Notes: generated by a model not told the origin, from the letters alone. 64,000 nt of DNA from Alphaproteobacteria bacterium (GCA_030424975.1 JAUHVY010000002.1:62001-126000), one strand, 5' to 3'. Counted from the stretch's first letter, positions 18,159-28,006 are shown. Made by a program: numbers and translations.

Positions 18159-20129
18159 ATGACCGAAAAAACGAAAACAGGCGAAAGCCAAAATAAAAAA
18201 ATAAAGCAGCTTGAGGAAGCAGTTGCACAGGCCGACGCTCTGGCGCAGCAAAAATCAAACTTTCTTGCAACCATGAGCCATGAAATCAGAACCCCGATGC
18301 AAACGATATACGGGCTTTTGGAATTAATGGCGTTAGAAAAGCCCGATGAAAAAATGCTGTCAATGATTAAAACGGCGCAAGAAGCGTCGAGCGGCTTGTT
18401 AGAAATTCTAGACGATGTTCTGGATGTGGCAAAGATGGATGCACACGCCATGGAGCTCGATGAATTTGAAGTGCCTGTGCGTTTGCTTGTGCGTGGCATG
18501 CTGGAAGCGCTCTCCGTCAAGGTACGCGGCAAACATGTGGAACTGGTTGATGATATACAACCTGACGTGCCGTTCGTCGTTTTAGGCGATCCCAAGCGCC
18601 TGCGACAAATCCTGATGAACTTATGCGGCAACGCCCTGAAATTCACCCATGAGGGCAGCGTGAAGGTACGTGTCTGCACGAAAACAAAGCACATACAGCC
18701 CCTTACGAATGGTATCGCCCTTCGTTTTGAAGTGATTGATACCGGTATAGGCATGACCCAATCCGTCTGCGATAAATTATTCAAATCCTTCACGCAGGCT
18801 GATAATACAACGGCTCGAAAATATGGCGGTACGGGGCTGGGCCTGTCCATTTCTAAAAAGCTGGTTGACTTGATGGGCGGTGAAATCGGGGTCACAAGTG
18901 AAGAAGGCAAGGGCTCTGTTTTTTGGTTTGAAATCCCCACGGAAGAAATCAGCACCGATGAAAAACGCATAGAACTTCCTGATCTGGAAGGAATATCCGT
19001 CCTATCCGTAGAAGACCACCCGCAAGGTGCCAGAGAAATACAAAACTCCCTAAGATCTATGGGTGCCACCGTCGAAGGTTATGCGACATTCAAGGAAGGA
19101 CTGGAACGCGCATTACAACATCCGTTTGATGTAGCCGTTATCGATCAAGGGTTACCAGATGGTGTCGGCTTGGAACTTATACGCGCAATCACAGAACAAT
19201 GCCCGTTTACAGGCACCGTTATGTATACGGTGCGCGATGATATCGGCCTTTCACACAGCTTAAACGCCCTTGGTGCAACATATCTCACTAAGCCAGCAAG
19301 CCGCGTCGGACTGGGAGAGGCTGTCAAAAATGCAGCCCGCAAAACTGCCGGCATAATAGAAGGGCCAACAAAACTTTTAATCGCAGAAGACACAAATTCC
19401 GTGCGTGAAATACTACAACGCCAACTCAACCATTTGGGCGTCGAGGCCACATTCGTTACAAATGGTAAAGACGCATTAAAAGCATATAACTCGGGAAAAT
19501 ACGGCATTTTATTTACAGATTTACACATGCCGGAGATGGATGGTTATGAGCTGACAAAAACAATCCGCGAAAACGAAAAAAAAGAGAAACATTCCCCCAT
19601 TATTGTCCTGACCGCAGATATTCAAATGACACAACGCGAAGTTTTTCAAACACACGGATTTGACGAATGCTTGCTCAAACCTGTGACACTTGGAAAATTA
19701 CGCGGGCTTCTTATGCGTTGGAGGCTATTAGAAGACAGCGCCGATGATTACTCTCTCAAGGCAAAGCAATCCGTGATACAGAAAGACACATCATCCCATG
19801 CCATTGATCGAAATTGCCTGATTGATCATATCGGCGCATTAGATGACAACACGGTCACGATGATGCGCATGTTTGTTGATATGACCACGCCGATCATTGA
19901 AAAAATACAAACTGAAAAAGACTTGATCACATTAAGAGAGCTGGGCCATAGCCTGAAAGGCGCAGCCCGCTCAGCCTGCTGTGTGAAGCTTGGTGATCTG
20001 GCTTCACATCTTCAAGATGATGCTTATGATACAAAACACTGCAATGTTTTGCGTGCAGAGATCAAAGAAGAGTTTGAGCGCGTCAAAAAAGATATAGAAA
20101 TTCTTGCACTGGATATTGCGCAGAGCTAA
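18159..20129 (+). CDS. soluble hybrid histidine kinase with two receivers and HPt domain
   Basis: The 656-residue protein has a short coiled coil (1-35), a HisKA domain with H41 in [11 protein letters not shown], an ATPase domain (N box NLCGNALKFT, DTGIGM, GGTGLGLSIS), a first receiver with D329 in VIDQGLPDG, a second with D454 in FTDLHMPEMDG, and an HPt domain with H597 in LGHSLKGAARS. It contains a full phosphorelay in one chain. There is no membrane segment and no PAS or GAF domain before the kinase core, so the signal must come from a partner or the coiled coil. The start is the ATG at 18159; a TTG at 18117 is poorer. It converges with the pilus-like operon, 5 bases from its last gene. 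Confidence 0.92.
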   Translation: MTEKTKTGESQNKKIKQLEEAVAQADALAQQKSNFLATMSHEIRTPMQTIYGLLELMALEKPDEKMLSMIKTAQEASSGLLEILDDVLDVAKMDAHAMELDEFEVPVRLLVRGMLEALSVKVRGKHVELVDDIQPDVPFVVLGDPKRLRQILMNLCGNALKFTHEGSVKVRVCTKTKHIQPLTNGIALRFEVIDTGIGMTQSVCDKLFKSFTQADNTTARKYGGTGLGLSISKKLVDLMGGEIGVTSEEGKGSVFWFEIPTEEISTDEKRIELPDLEGISVLSVEDHPQGAREIQNSLRSMGATVEGYATFKEGLERALQHPFDVAVIDQGLPDGVGLELIRAITEQCPFTGTVMYTVRDDIGLSHSLNALGATYLTKPASRVGLGEAVKNAARKTAGIIEGPTKLLIAEDTNSVREILQRQLNHLGVEATFVTNGKDALKAYNSGKYGILFTDLHMPEMDGYELTKTIRENEKKEKHSPIIVLTADIQMTQREVFQTHGFDECLLKPVTLGKLRGLLMRWRLLEDSADDYSLKAKQSVIQKDTSSHAIDRNCLIDHIGALDDNTVTMMRMFVDMTTPIIEKIQTEKDLITLRELGHSLKGAARSACCVKLGDLASHLQDDAYDTKHCNVLRAEIKEEFERVKKDIEILALDIAQS

Positions 20130-20134
20130 GCCCC

Positions 20135-20878
20135 CTAGGGACAGCTTGACTCATCATTATCGCTATCCCCGTTATAAACAGCACTGGGTTTCATTGTAAC
20201 GCGCACGCGAAAACACGTAAAACCCGATGCACATTCGACTTCTGCAGGTGATGAACTATCAAGGTCTTGCGCACCTGATCTTGCATCAATGATATCTGCT
20301 TCACATTCGCTAAATTTTTCATCCAGTTTCTGTAACGCCGTTTGAATAAATCCATCCGTTTTATTCGTTTGCGTCCAAAAGAAAACCCCATCTACGCCGT
20401 TATAATATTGCCAATCCTCAAATAACTCTGGCGGCGGGGGCAAAAACTTTCCTGAACTCCCCTTAAAGATATGAACGTGATTTTCATCATTCCCGCCGGG
20501 ATCGCCCGGGCATCGGATATCCTTTACCAAACGTCCACTTGTCGGCCCGATCGTTGCACTGCTGTAATGACTGGAATTCGGTTTGATCGGAAGATTTCGC
20601 TGTGCATCCGGATCTGTGCCTGATGATGAATTATCAATGCTCTTATCTCCTGCACGATGCAAAAGTTGACATTCCTGTATTGCGGGACGAATGAGGTTGA
20701 CCTGACTATCAACGGCAGTAACAACACGCATACTCCCCTGAGAGGACGTCTGTTGACTTGAGGGCTCCATAAAAGTGACCGTCAGAGCGGCGAGCAAAGC
20801 AATTGCGATCAAAATATAAACAAGAGCACTTCCGCGCTCTTGCCTAAAAAATTCTGATTTGTTTGTTTTTAAAAACAA
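20135..20878 (-). CDS. pseudopilin-like protein, last gene of the pilus/secretion operon
   Basis: The 247-residue product has a basic leader ending in QERG, then a hydrophobic helix SALVYILIAIALLAALTV that would follow a prepilin-type cleavage after glycine. Position +5 is tyrosine, not the glutamate found in most type IV pilins. The rest is a Ser/Asp/Pro-rich exported domain with several cysteines (CQLLH, RCPGDP, SECEADI, VECASGFTC, SCP) that could form disulfides. Start is a TTG with AAGG eight bases before it, overlapping the end of the preceding gene; no ATG exists before the helix. Pilin identity is inferred from the leader pattern and the operon. Confidence 0.7.
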   Translation of the reverse strand: MFLKTNKSEFFRQERGSALVYILIAIALLAALTVTFMEPSSQQTSSQGSMRVVTAVDSQVNLIRPAIQECQLLHRAGDKSIDNSSSGTDPDAQRNLPIKPNSSHYSSATIGPTSGRLVKDIRCPGDPGGNDENHVHIFKGSSGKFLPPPPELFEDWQYYNGVDGVFFWTQTNKTDGFIQTALQKLDEKFSECEADIIDARSGAQDLDSSSPAEVECASGFTCFRVRVTMKPSAVYNGDSDNDESSCP

Positions 20879-20887
20879 CGCTATGCC

Positions 20888-21610
20888 TTATCGTTCAACA
20901 ATCACATGGTAATAAACATAATCACCATCTGCACCGCCATTTTGGAAACAACCAAACGGCTTGCCGTCAAAACTACCTGACCCGTCATCAATATCATTCA
21001 TATCAGTACCCTCAGGAAAGTCATAATCTGTGGTACCGTCATGATACATACGTTGCGTGTAATCCGATGATCTATCTGCAGAAAGCACAGGTATTGTATT
21101 TCCCAGACCATGCTCTTCATTGATCTTTGCACAAATGCTTTTCTTCAGACCAACCAAAAACGCGATAACATCATTACCGTCCGCGCCTTCTAATTCAATA
21201 TCGGGAACTTCCATCTCTGCGTTAAACACCCAATCTCCGGGCTGTCCGTCTTCCATTGAATCCTTTGGTGCCTGAATATATGTGGCTGCACCGCCTGTCG
21301 GATGGAAAACACCAAATTCAGGTGTCGGCAGATCATCGTATTCACCCGGACGATTAAAACGAATTTCATCAATCGATACACCATTGATTATCATCCGCAA
21401 TATAGCTGTATTCACAGAAGCCGGATATTGTGTTATTTGCGCACTGCTGATTTTGTTTGTTTCGCCACTGGCGTCTCCACCACTCGAGCGAGAGGATGAT
21501 GTCACCGCATAAGACAGAGCCGCAAAAAGTGCGACCGCAATCAAAATGAGGAACAGAACATTTCCATCTTCACCGGAAAATTTTTGTTTAACTTTTCTTA
21601 CATTCAACAT
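20888..21610 (-). CDS. pseudopilin-like protein
   Basis: The product of about 240 residues has a basic leader ending in GEDG, then NVLFLILIAVALFAALSYAV, a prepilin-like helix. As in its neighbour, the +5 residue is not glutamate. The exported part is acidic and Gly/Asp-rich, with a pair of cysteines (KSICAK and FGCFQN), and ends in a strand-rich tail (YVYYHVIVER). The ATG at 21610 is preferred; a TTG at 21625 would extend it by five residues. Its leader and helix are like those of the next gene, so the two are probably related components of one fibre or tip. Confidence 0.7.
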   Translation of the reverse strand: MLNVRKVKQKFSGEDGNVLFLILIAVALFAALSYAVTSSSRSSGGDASGETNKISSAQITQYPASVNTAILRMIINGVSIDEIRFNRPGEYDDLPTPEFGVFHPTGGAATYIQAPKDSMEDGQPGDWVFNAEMEVPDIELEGADGNDVIAFLVGLKKSICAKINEEHGLGNTIPVLSADRSSDYTQRMYHDGTTDYDFPEGTDMNDIDDGSGSFDGKPFGCFQNGGADGDYVYYHVIVER

Positions 21611-21640
21611 GACAGACGCTTTCAAAAACTTAAAATAAAA

Positions 21641-22186
21641 TTACTTTTTTTGCACAGATACAGTGCTAATTCGGAGCGATGCCCTAAGAGGGTATTGCAC
21701 ACAATCACGACCAACGCAAAGCTTATCTACGTTCACACGCCAGCCTTGACCACCATTTTGCACATGGCCGATTGCCTCACGAAACTCACCAAAAGAGGCC
21801 GTCGATTTAGCCGCTATACTAATATTCGCTGAATTTCCCTTTATTTCAAGACCTTTATAGGTTTCTTGCAACTCTTCCACAAAGTCTTTAATCCGCGCGG
21901 CACTCACTTGACGCTCTTCAATTTCGGGAACAACGGGTAAAAGCGCTTGCGCAACGTCTCTTTCCTCTGAAATTTTGGCATATTCCTGCATTTTCACAAC
22001 AGTAAACAACCCCAAAGCACCCGCCACGCCCCAAATAACACCAACGATAATCAATAACGATTTATTGACATTTTGCGGCAACTTTTCCAAAAAATGGTTA
22101 AAGTCACCCATCGCCTTAGCACTGGTGTATTTTGATATCGTTTTAAAGTCGAATTTTTTCAGAGATTTCAAAACACTAAACTCCAC
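21641..22186 (-). CDS. bitopic pilus/secretion assembly protein, PilO/GspM-like
   Basis: The 181-residue protein has a cytoplasmic N-terminus of about 40 residues, one membrane helix (SLLIIVGVIWGVAGALGLFTVV), a coiled stretch, and a small periplasmic domain with alternating strands and helices. This is the architecture of PilO and GspM, which scaffold the inner-membrane platform. Sequence similarity is too low to name it. Two cysteines (LCVGRDC) may pair. It starts 3 bases after the upstream gene, so the two are translationally linked and probably interact. Confidence 0.6.
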   Translation of the reverse strand: MEFSVLKSLKKFDFKTISKYTSAKAMGDFNHFLEKLPQNVNKSLLIIVGVIWGVAGALGLFTVVKMQEYAKISEERDVAQALLPVVPEIEERQVSAARIKDFVEELQETYKGLEIKGNSANISIAAKSTASFGEFREAIGHVQNGGQGWRVNVDKLCVGRDCVQYPLRASLRISTVSVQKK

Positions 22187-22189
22187 ATC

Positions 22190-23197
22190 CTATTTACGAC
22201 CTATAATTTCAACATTATCGCCTTTTATTTCCCCAATTTTAGGGGTCACAATTTCGGGGCGGCCTTCGCTGTTTAAACCGACATATCTTAAATCTGAAGT
22301 CGCAGCACTGGCCATCGCCACAGGGACATAAGCCAGCCACTCTACTCTGTCCCCTTCAACATTATACTGCGCAAGATAACCATTCAAACGTGCGACATTG
22401 TCCAGAAGCCCCTGAATACGTACCATATGGTTGATTGTATCACTTTGCATCACAGAAGACGCGCGCATAACAAGCTTTTGCGCGGCTTGATCAGTCTGCA
22501 CTTTTACATTTTCCAAATCATACGACACAAAATTCAATGAAATGATACTGATCAGCAAAATAATCAAGGCAAAAGCGTTTACCAACAATCCCGAAACCGT
22601 CAATAAACGAATAACCATACGCGATAGTTTTTCGGTACGTAACATACGGTTTCGCCAGCGCGCAATCTCCGCAATCTCCGGATTAATTGTCACAAAATTC
22701 GCATCCATACTCTGAACACGGGGCAAAATCGTTCTGGATGCACCAAGATAAACTTGCATACGTCCCGTTTCATGATCCCAACGCAACGCTGAGGCCACGC
22801 CCTCTTGCTCATACAAATAAACGGTTTCCTTATCCCAAAACTCGCTATTCCCCGGAAGAGCCGCTGCCAAAGGGCACCAGCTATCAGGATTTGATGCCAA
22901 AGATGCCGACGGACAAGCAAGATACCAAACGCGCCCATCCTGCACCGTAAAAACATACTGCACCTTTTCCGTACCGCATGCTTGAGACGCCGCATTCCAT
23001 ACGGCCTCGTCTTCCGTTCCCGCAACATGCGGTATTGCGCCGCCAATCAAATCATGAGGCAAATAAGGCTTTAAATTTACGGGCACATCACCGGCTTCAC
23101 CGGCCAGATAATCAGTGATACCGGGCTTAACACGCGCGGGCCCGCCCGAAACCTCCGCTTTCGTATCTTTATCTTTATTTACACCAATTATCGACAT
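22190..23197 (-). CDS. inner-membrane assembly platform protein, PilL/PilN-like layout
   Basis: The 335-residue protein has a cytoplasmic part of about 190 residues, one membrane helix (about 195-225, LLTVSGLLVNAFALIILLISI), then a coiled-coil stretch and a periplasmic end. A cytoplasmic domain with strands such as YVFTVQDGRVWYLACP followed by one helix resembles GspL, or fused PilM-PilN as found in IVb pilus systems. The assignment is from layout and position between GspF and the PilO-like gene, not from a signature. Its ATG overlaps the GspF stop (TAATG). Confidence 0.55.
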   Translation of the reverse strand: MSIIGVNKDKDTKAEVSGGPARVKPGITDYLAGEAGDVPVNLKPYLPHDLIGGAIPHVAGTEDEAVWNAASQACGTEKVQYVFTVQDGRVWYLACPSASLASNPDSWCPLAAALPGNSEFWDKETVYLYEQEGVASALRWDHETGRMQVYLGASRTILPRVQSMDANFVTINPEIAEIARWRNRMLRTEKLSRMVIRLLTVSGLLVNAFALIILLISIISLNFVSYDLENVKVQTDQAAQKLVMRASSVMQSDTINHMVRIQGLLDNVARLNGYLAQYNVEGDRVEWLAYVPVAMASAATSDLRYVGLNSEGRPEIVTPKIGEIKGDNVEIIGRK

Positions 23198-24417
23198 TAT
23201 ATCGCTCCGGACAGTAGCCCGCCCATCATTGAATCCATACTCATATTCATTACTGTTAACGCGTAGATGGCACTACCAAACGCAATAACAAGGAAAACAC
23301 CGGTTAAGGCAAACGCAATCCAGACAATAAATTTATGCCGAGTTTTTGCAGATGCTGAACGCATTTCGGCAATAGACTCCATTACTGTAGCAACTTGGTC
23401 AAGATCAGACAAGCCTGCAATTTCAAGGCGTTCGCTGCGTGTCAGGGGTTTACGATCCAGTGCAACACCCAGTCCAACCCCCCTTCCGAGATTATACGAA
23501 GCATCATCCCAATATTTTGCAACCTCTGGCGCGCCCGAGGCATCTGCAGATTGCTGGAGAGTAATATCTATCGGCACCTTCCCCCTAAGCATCCGCGCTG
23601 CTGCGAGCATAGAGTCAGCAAAAGCCAAATCACGTAAATATGAACCGATAAGGGGAATTTTACGGACAACGCGCGCAGTCGGCCAATCTTTCTTGCCGCG
23701 ATTCAACCAAAACGACGCCACACACCAAGCCATAAAAGCGCCACTTGCCAAGGCTGTCCAGATCAAAACATCCCATGTTAACTCCAGGCTATTTACAACA
23801 CGTGTAAATTTTTCATGCTCTGCTGCATCCGCTGGAGGGTTATCCCGAAACCATCCCAAGACAAGATCTTCACCAGCCCATAAGGCAGAAACAATCGAAA
23901 ATACGTCAAAAGCTAACCAAGATAACGTTCCTATAATCGCCCTTGAATTTTTACGTTTTTGCGTGATCGATTGTATGGCATGCGGAATACCATCAACCAA
24001 TTTATTGGCGCGTTCCGACCCCGCTAAAATCGCTAAGGTTCCGTGATCAAAAATGTTCAATGCTTTTAGGGCGTCGATCACCCCTAAACCTCGTGCAAGA
24101 GCCTCTCGTGCAGGCGCTAAAATATTTTGACGACGCGGATTTGTTTCGGCCTGTATCATTTTCCAGAAAGCAACACCAGGGGAAGCAGAGTTTGATCGAA
24201 ACTGAATACCACGAAGAAGCTGCACCTGCCACCATGTCGAGCGAGCCAATAATCGCTCAAGCGGGGAACGTGTATAGGGGCGAATATTCAAAACATACCC
24301 ACCCTTTTTTGTAATCGCCATGCGCACATCATCAACGGTCGGCAAGTAAAAAGACTCCGTCACCTTTTTCGGACCGGATGTCGATTCATATGCAATTTCT
24401 GCTAGCCATTGCTGCAT
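23197..24417 (-). CDS. GspF/PilC/PilR-like polytopic inner-membrane protein
   Basis: The 406-residue protein has two related cytoplasmic helical bundles (about 75-165 and 270-360), each followed by membrane segments, the usual form of GspF/PilC proteins. The second bundle has AFADSMLAAARMLRGKVPI and the later LSDLDQVATVMESIAEM, both at family-typical places. The N-terminal lead resembles the small domain that contacts the ATPase (YLPTVDDVRMAITKKGG). It forms the inner-membrane base through which pilin subunits are added. It lies just after the ATPase gene. Confidence 0.88.
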   Translation of the reverse strand: MQQWLAEIAYESTSGPKKVTESFYLPTVDDVRMAITKKGGYVLNIRPYTRSPLERLLARSTWWQVQLLRGIQFRSNSASPGVAFWKMIQAETNPRRQNILAPAREALARGLGVIDALKALNIFDHGTLAILAGSERANKLVDGIPHAIQSITQKRKNSRAIIGTLSWLAFDVFSIVSALWAGEDLVLGWFRDNPPADAAEHEKFTRVVNSLELTWDVLIWTALASGAFMAWCVASFWLNRGKKDWPTARVVRKIPLIGSYLRDLAFADSMLAAARMLRGKVPIDITLQQSADASGAPEVAKYWDDASYNLGRGVGLGVALDRKPLTRSERLEIAGLSDLDQVATVMESIAEMRSASAKTRHKFIVWIAFALTGVFLVIAFGSAIYALTVMNMSMDSMMGGLLSGAI

Positions 24418-24461
24418 AAATAATAACCTAAAAACACATAATAATTATATACGCAGTAAAT

Positions 24462-26216
24462 CTATTCTTCGAGATATGTAATCGCGGATTGCGGATCAAC
24501 AAGGCCGGATATAACCAGATCTACCAACCCCTCACGTCGCGTATGAACGATCACACCTTTCTCATTAAGGATATTATTCACATTTCCGATTAAAGATTCG
24601 TAAATTCCGTTCCGCTGTCCAGGTGCGAGTGTAATAATCAATGCATCGAGCAATAACGTACGTCCTGAAATACCCGTACGACTACAAAGATCACAACCAC
24701 TTGTGTTATGTGTTCTGACACTTAGATCAGGCTCAATGCGCAACGCTTCAAGCTCATAAGCGTCCATAACTTCACCCGCCTTTGTTTTATGCGAGCACCC
24801 CTGACATAATGTTCGCACAAGACGTTGGTTTAAAATCGCTCCGACCTGCTGGGACAATGTATATGTAGAGGCACGCTCGCGCGATGACGGCATAAGCGAG
24901 CGCAAACGCTCAAATGTTTGCAAAGCGGTATCGGCATGAACAGTAGAAATCACCGTATGCCCGGATTCAGCCGCCCGCAACGCCGTTTCCACCGTATCAG
25001 AATCACGCATCTCACCGATAACAATATAATCCGGATCATGCCGCATCGATGCACGGATCAAATCGGCAAACTCCCCGCCTTTCATGCCCGGGCGCACCTG
25101 CCATTGCGTTGCATAGCGCAACTCATATTCAATCGGATCTTCGATGGTCAAAACGTGTTTTCTGCGGCGATCTATTTGCTGTACGCAGGCATAAAGCGTG
25201 GTTGTTTTACCCGACCCTGTCGGCCCTGATAACAAGATCAGGCCGCCACCCCCCTTAATTTCAGGCGACAATAATTTTGACAAATAATTGGCGACATCTT
25301 CGTGACGACGAAACAGTTCATCGAACCCCTTCAACGAAGCACGATCAAGCAAACGCAGCGTAAGCTTTTCACCGTCTTGCGCCTGCGGCCCCGCAGCGAC
25401 ACGCACATCAATTGAACGCCCCTGCCATTGAAATCCGAAACGACCGTCTTTTGGCGTAATACGATCACCAAAGTTCAAGCCCGCATCACGTTTAATCAAT
25501 GTTGTTAAACGCGCCATCGCATCCGCAGACAATAAATGCATCGGCATCAAATCACCGTCAATACGATATTGAATCCAATTCGGTGCCTCGGGGTTGTTAT
25601 CCTGTACCAAGTGAATATCTGAGGCGCGCATCTGCAAAGCTTCGGCCATCATATCGCGTTGAAACTGATTGAGCAGCAAGCCGTTATCAATATCGGATAG
25701 CCATAACGACAATGTCTTTTCACAGCGATCCGCCGATAAATCATGCACGGAGCGCAGCGTATCAACAAGCTCCTTACGATCCCAAAGTTCGGTTTCCACA
25801 CGATCGACCTTGAATCCGCTTCGGCGAACCGTTGAAATAAGCGTATCCATTTGACGATTATTCATATCATGCAAAGGCGCTATCCGAAGAACACTATCGT
25901 TCAAACCAACAAGATGGATACTGAGTGGTAACCAGGATTGCACAGGCAACATCGCCCGAAGCTGATCCCCAGTTGCACGATCGCGCACTACTTCGTTCTC
26001 AAGCTCTGTGGGCATACCTGCCCCTGCCATATCGAGCAATTGTTCCGTTGAGCGCGCTATACCCTGCTCAAGCATAAGCGCACGCTCGCGCTGCACCATA
26101 TCCAAATAACGGTCACGCCCCTCTTGCGCCTTATGCCTTAATTTCGACATGTGCGTTTTCAGATGCGACGCAGCGGTTATTGTATCTTGATCATCAAAAG
26201 GGGTATTATCGCTCAC
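24462..26216 (-). CDS. GspE/PilB/PilQ-like assembly ATPase
   Basis: The 584-residue ATPase has a Walker A site with its lysine at residue 337 (GPTGSGKTTT), an upstream domain with ASDIHLVQ and DGRFGFQWQGR, a Walker B block (YIVIGEMRD), a histidine box (ISTVHAD) and a tetracysteine zinc site (LCQGC, then CDLC). This set marks an assembly ATPase of type IV pili or type II secretion; PilQ of IVb pili is the nearest named type. No PilT-type retraction ATPase is in the operon. A long acidic and helical N-terminal part (1-160) is not conserved in general. It energises fibre growth through the GspF-like protein. Confidence 0.93.
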   Translation of the reverse strand: MSDNTPFDDQDTITAASHLKTHMSKLRHKAQEGRDRYLDMVQRERALMLEQGIARSTEQLLDMAGAGMPTELENEVVRDRATGDQLRAMLPVQSWLPLSIHLVGLNDSVLRIAPLHDMNNRQMDTLISTVRRSGFKVDRVETELWDRKELVDTLRSVHDLSADRCEKTLSLWLSDIDNGLLLNQFQRDMMAEALQMRASDIHLVQDNNPEAPNWIQYRIDGDLMPMHLLSADAMARLTTLIKRDAGLNFGDRITPKDGRFGFQWQGRSIDVRVAAGPQAQDGEKLTLRLLDRASLKGFDELFRRHEDVANYLSKLLSPEIKGGGGLILLSGPTGSGKTTTLYACVQQIDRRRKHVLTIEDPIEYELRYATQWQVRPGMKGGEFADLIRASMRHDPDYIVIGEMRDSDTVETALRAAESGHTVISTVHADTALQTFERLRSLMPSSRERASTYTLSQQVGAILNQRLVRTLCQGCSHKTKAGEVMDAYELEALRIEPDLSVRTHNTSGCDLCSRTGISGRTLLLDALIITLAPGQRNGIYESLIGNVNNILNEKGVIVHTRREGLVDLVISGLVDPQSAITYLEE

Positions 26217-26250
26217 CTTTATATCCTCTGTTTACACCTTAACCGTGAAA

Positions 26251-27837
26251 TTATTCATCAGACGCAGCACTTGATGTAGAGGTGCTTCTTGATTGTCCCG
26301 AAACTCGGTTAACAGAAGATAAAGATCTGTCAAAAAGTAACAAAATACGGTCATCGCCACTTGCAAACTCAATGCCATTATTCTGAATAGCAACGTCCCA
26401 CATAACACCACCGAGCATGACAGGCTCATTATTAAAGATTAAACGGCTGCCGCCCGGTCCGTTCACTATAGCACGCTTTGCTGAAAAAGAGGTAATCTTC
26501 AAGCCATCAAGCGCACTTGACGTATTCAAGGCTTTCGTCTGGGGCTTTGAGCTTTTTTGACCGGATTTTGTATTCATACCGCCGTAACCACTATCACTTG
26601 TGACATCATCTGACCCGATAACACGTGTCGGCTCAACACGGCTTAGAACAATTGCTTTTTGATCCTGACTAACCACAGCCTCCGCCGTACCACGTATAGG
26701 CAGAACAAGGACGCCGCGCGCACCGTCATGAATGACCTTTACATCATCAAGAACCTCACCAATGCGCGTAGGTGACCATGTAATTGTTAATGGACACGCC
26801 TCAATCGGCGCAAGAACAAGATCAGCAGAACATCCGTCAGACCCGACAATCAGACCGTTATCAGACCCAGCAAGCTTAATTTCCTTTAATGTCAAAGGTG
26901 AGTCCCCAGTATTAACAAGAGAAACTGTCATCGTTGACGCCGCCGTAACGGAATCCCCAAAATCCATTTCTGATTGTGAAGCGATCAAAAGCCCCCGCCC
27001 CGGAACTGCTTCGGGGAATACCTCGGCCTCTTCAACTTCATCAGGGTCATAATCACCCGTCAAAGAGACACTGGCAATAGCTGTCGGCCCGTCATGTTTA
27101 ACAACCAGTACTCCCGTCGATGGGCCTTTTTGTTTTGGTGACCATGTCACCGTCGCGATGCACGCTTGCCCTGCTTTTAACTCATCACATTCCGACTGAA
27201 CGGAATAGCCCGCACTGTCCGATGCATTGATAAGGATATCTGAAATTTTCACAGTCGTTGAAGTTATGTTACGCAAGATAACAGATTCAACCATTGTCTG
27301 ACTGTTACCAAGCGCTCCGAAATCAACCTCATCAGGGATCGTTTCAAGATCACTGGACAAACGATCAGATGAATCCGTACCCGCCTCAACATTCCCCGAC
27401 AGGGTCGTTGTCACAAGACGACTGCGGCCGCTATGAAGCATCAAAAGCTCTAATCGCCATGCTCCTGCTTGCAATGCTTTTACAGAAACAGCCAGCGCAC
27501 ACTCCCCCCCTGCAGCCAATAGCTCACCACACTGGTTTAATGAAACCTGAGCGGATACATTCGAAGAAGGGTAAAGATTTATTTTCCCTGTTTGAACAGG
27601 CTGCCCGCCATCATTACGAAACAACACAACAATTTGCGCGGTTGCACCAATCGGAATAGACCCACCGTCAACTTGCGGAGAGACAGGCACAAGCCCTGTA
27701 CCGCCGGAACCACCCCGACCGGCTCCGGGCCCGTCAAACCCCGGGTATTGCGCATACGCAAAAGAGCCGAACCCCACAACAAGCAAAGTTACGGTCACAA
27801 AGACTCTCAAGCAATATTCCGACAATTTAAAAATCAT
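26251..27837 (-). CDS. exported protein with tandem ASPM-SPD-2-Hydin-like beta-sandwich domains
   Basis: The 528-residue protein has a signal peptide ending near FAYAQ, a Gly-rich lead, then three immunoglobulin-like repeats of about 110 residues (about 35-150, 165-250, 275-370). The repeats show the Hydin pattern: DFG in the first strand, LRN or LVNTGDSPLTL, then C...L..G..C...VTWSP, ending in strand L.G. (LSGN, LTGD, LPIRG). A Ser/Gly/Thr linker and a small C-terminal domain (about 440-515, SAKRAIVNGPGG) follow; the latter resembles the PilP/FimV-like strand domains attached to secretin systems. Each repeat has two cysteines. Its place between secretin and ATPase suggests a periplasmic partner of the secretin. 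Confidence 0.75.
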   Translation of the reverse strand: MIFKLSEYCLRVFVTVTLLVVGFGSFAYAQYPGFDGPGAGRGGSGGTGLVPVSPQVDGGSIPIGATAQIVVLFRNDGGQPVQTGKINLYPSSNVSAQVSLNQCGELLAAGGECALAVSVKALQAGAWRLELLMLHSGRSRLVTTTLSGNVEAGTDSSDRLSSDLETIPDEVDFGALGNSQTMVESVILRNITSTTVKISDILINASDSAGYSVQSECDELKAGQACIATVTWSPKQKGPSTGVLVVKHDGPTAIASVSLTGDYDPDEVEEAEVFPEAVPGRGLLIASQSEMDFGDSVTAASTMTVSLVNTGDSPLTLKEIKLAGSDNGLIVGSDGCSADLVLAPIEACPLTITWSPTRIGEVLDDVKVIHDGARGVLVLPIRGTAEAVVSQDQKAIVLSRVEPTRVIGSDDVTSDSGYGGMNTKSGQKSSKPQTKALNTSSALDGLKITSFSAKRAIVNGPGGSRLIFNNEPVMLGGVMWDVAIQNNGIEFASGDDRILLLFDRSLSSVNRVSGQSRSTSTSSAASDE

Positions 27838-28006
27838 GATTAAAACGAACAGAAAAGTTCAAAAGGCACCTGAATACATGGTAACACGAATAAAAGCTTG
27901 CAAAAACAACAAACGAATCACCACATCGCTATTATACACACGTTTTAGAACATAAATAAAGGCGCTGGAATACTTCAACTATAAGCAGAACAATATCTTA
28001 AATACA

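Noticed and set aside
18053-19069. Open frame extending asd upstream by 339 codons on the minus strand
   Set aside because: It is antisense to the kinase, Ser/Pro-rich with no domain, and the true asd start has an AAGGAG site and matches the family.
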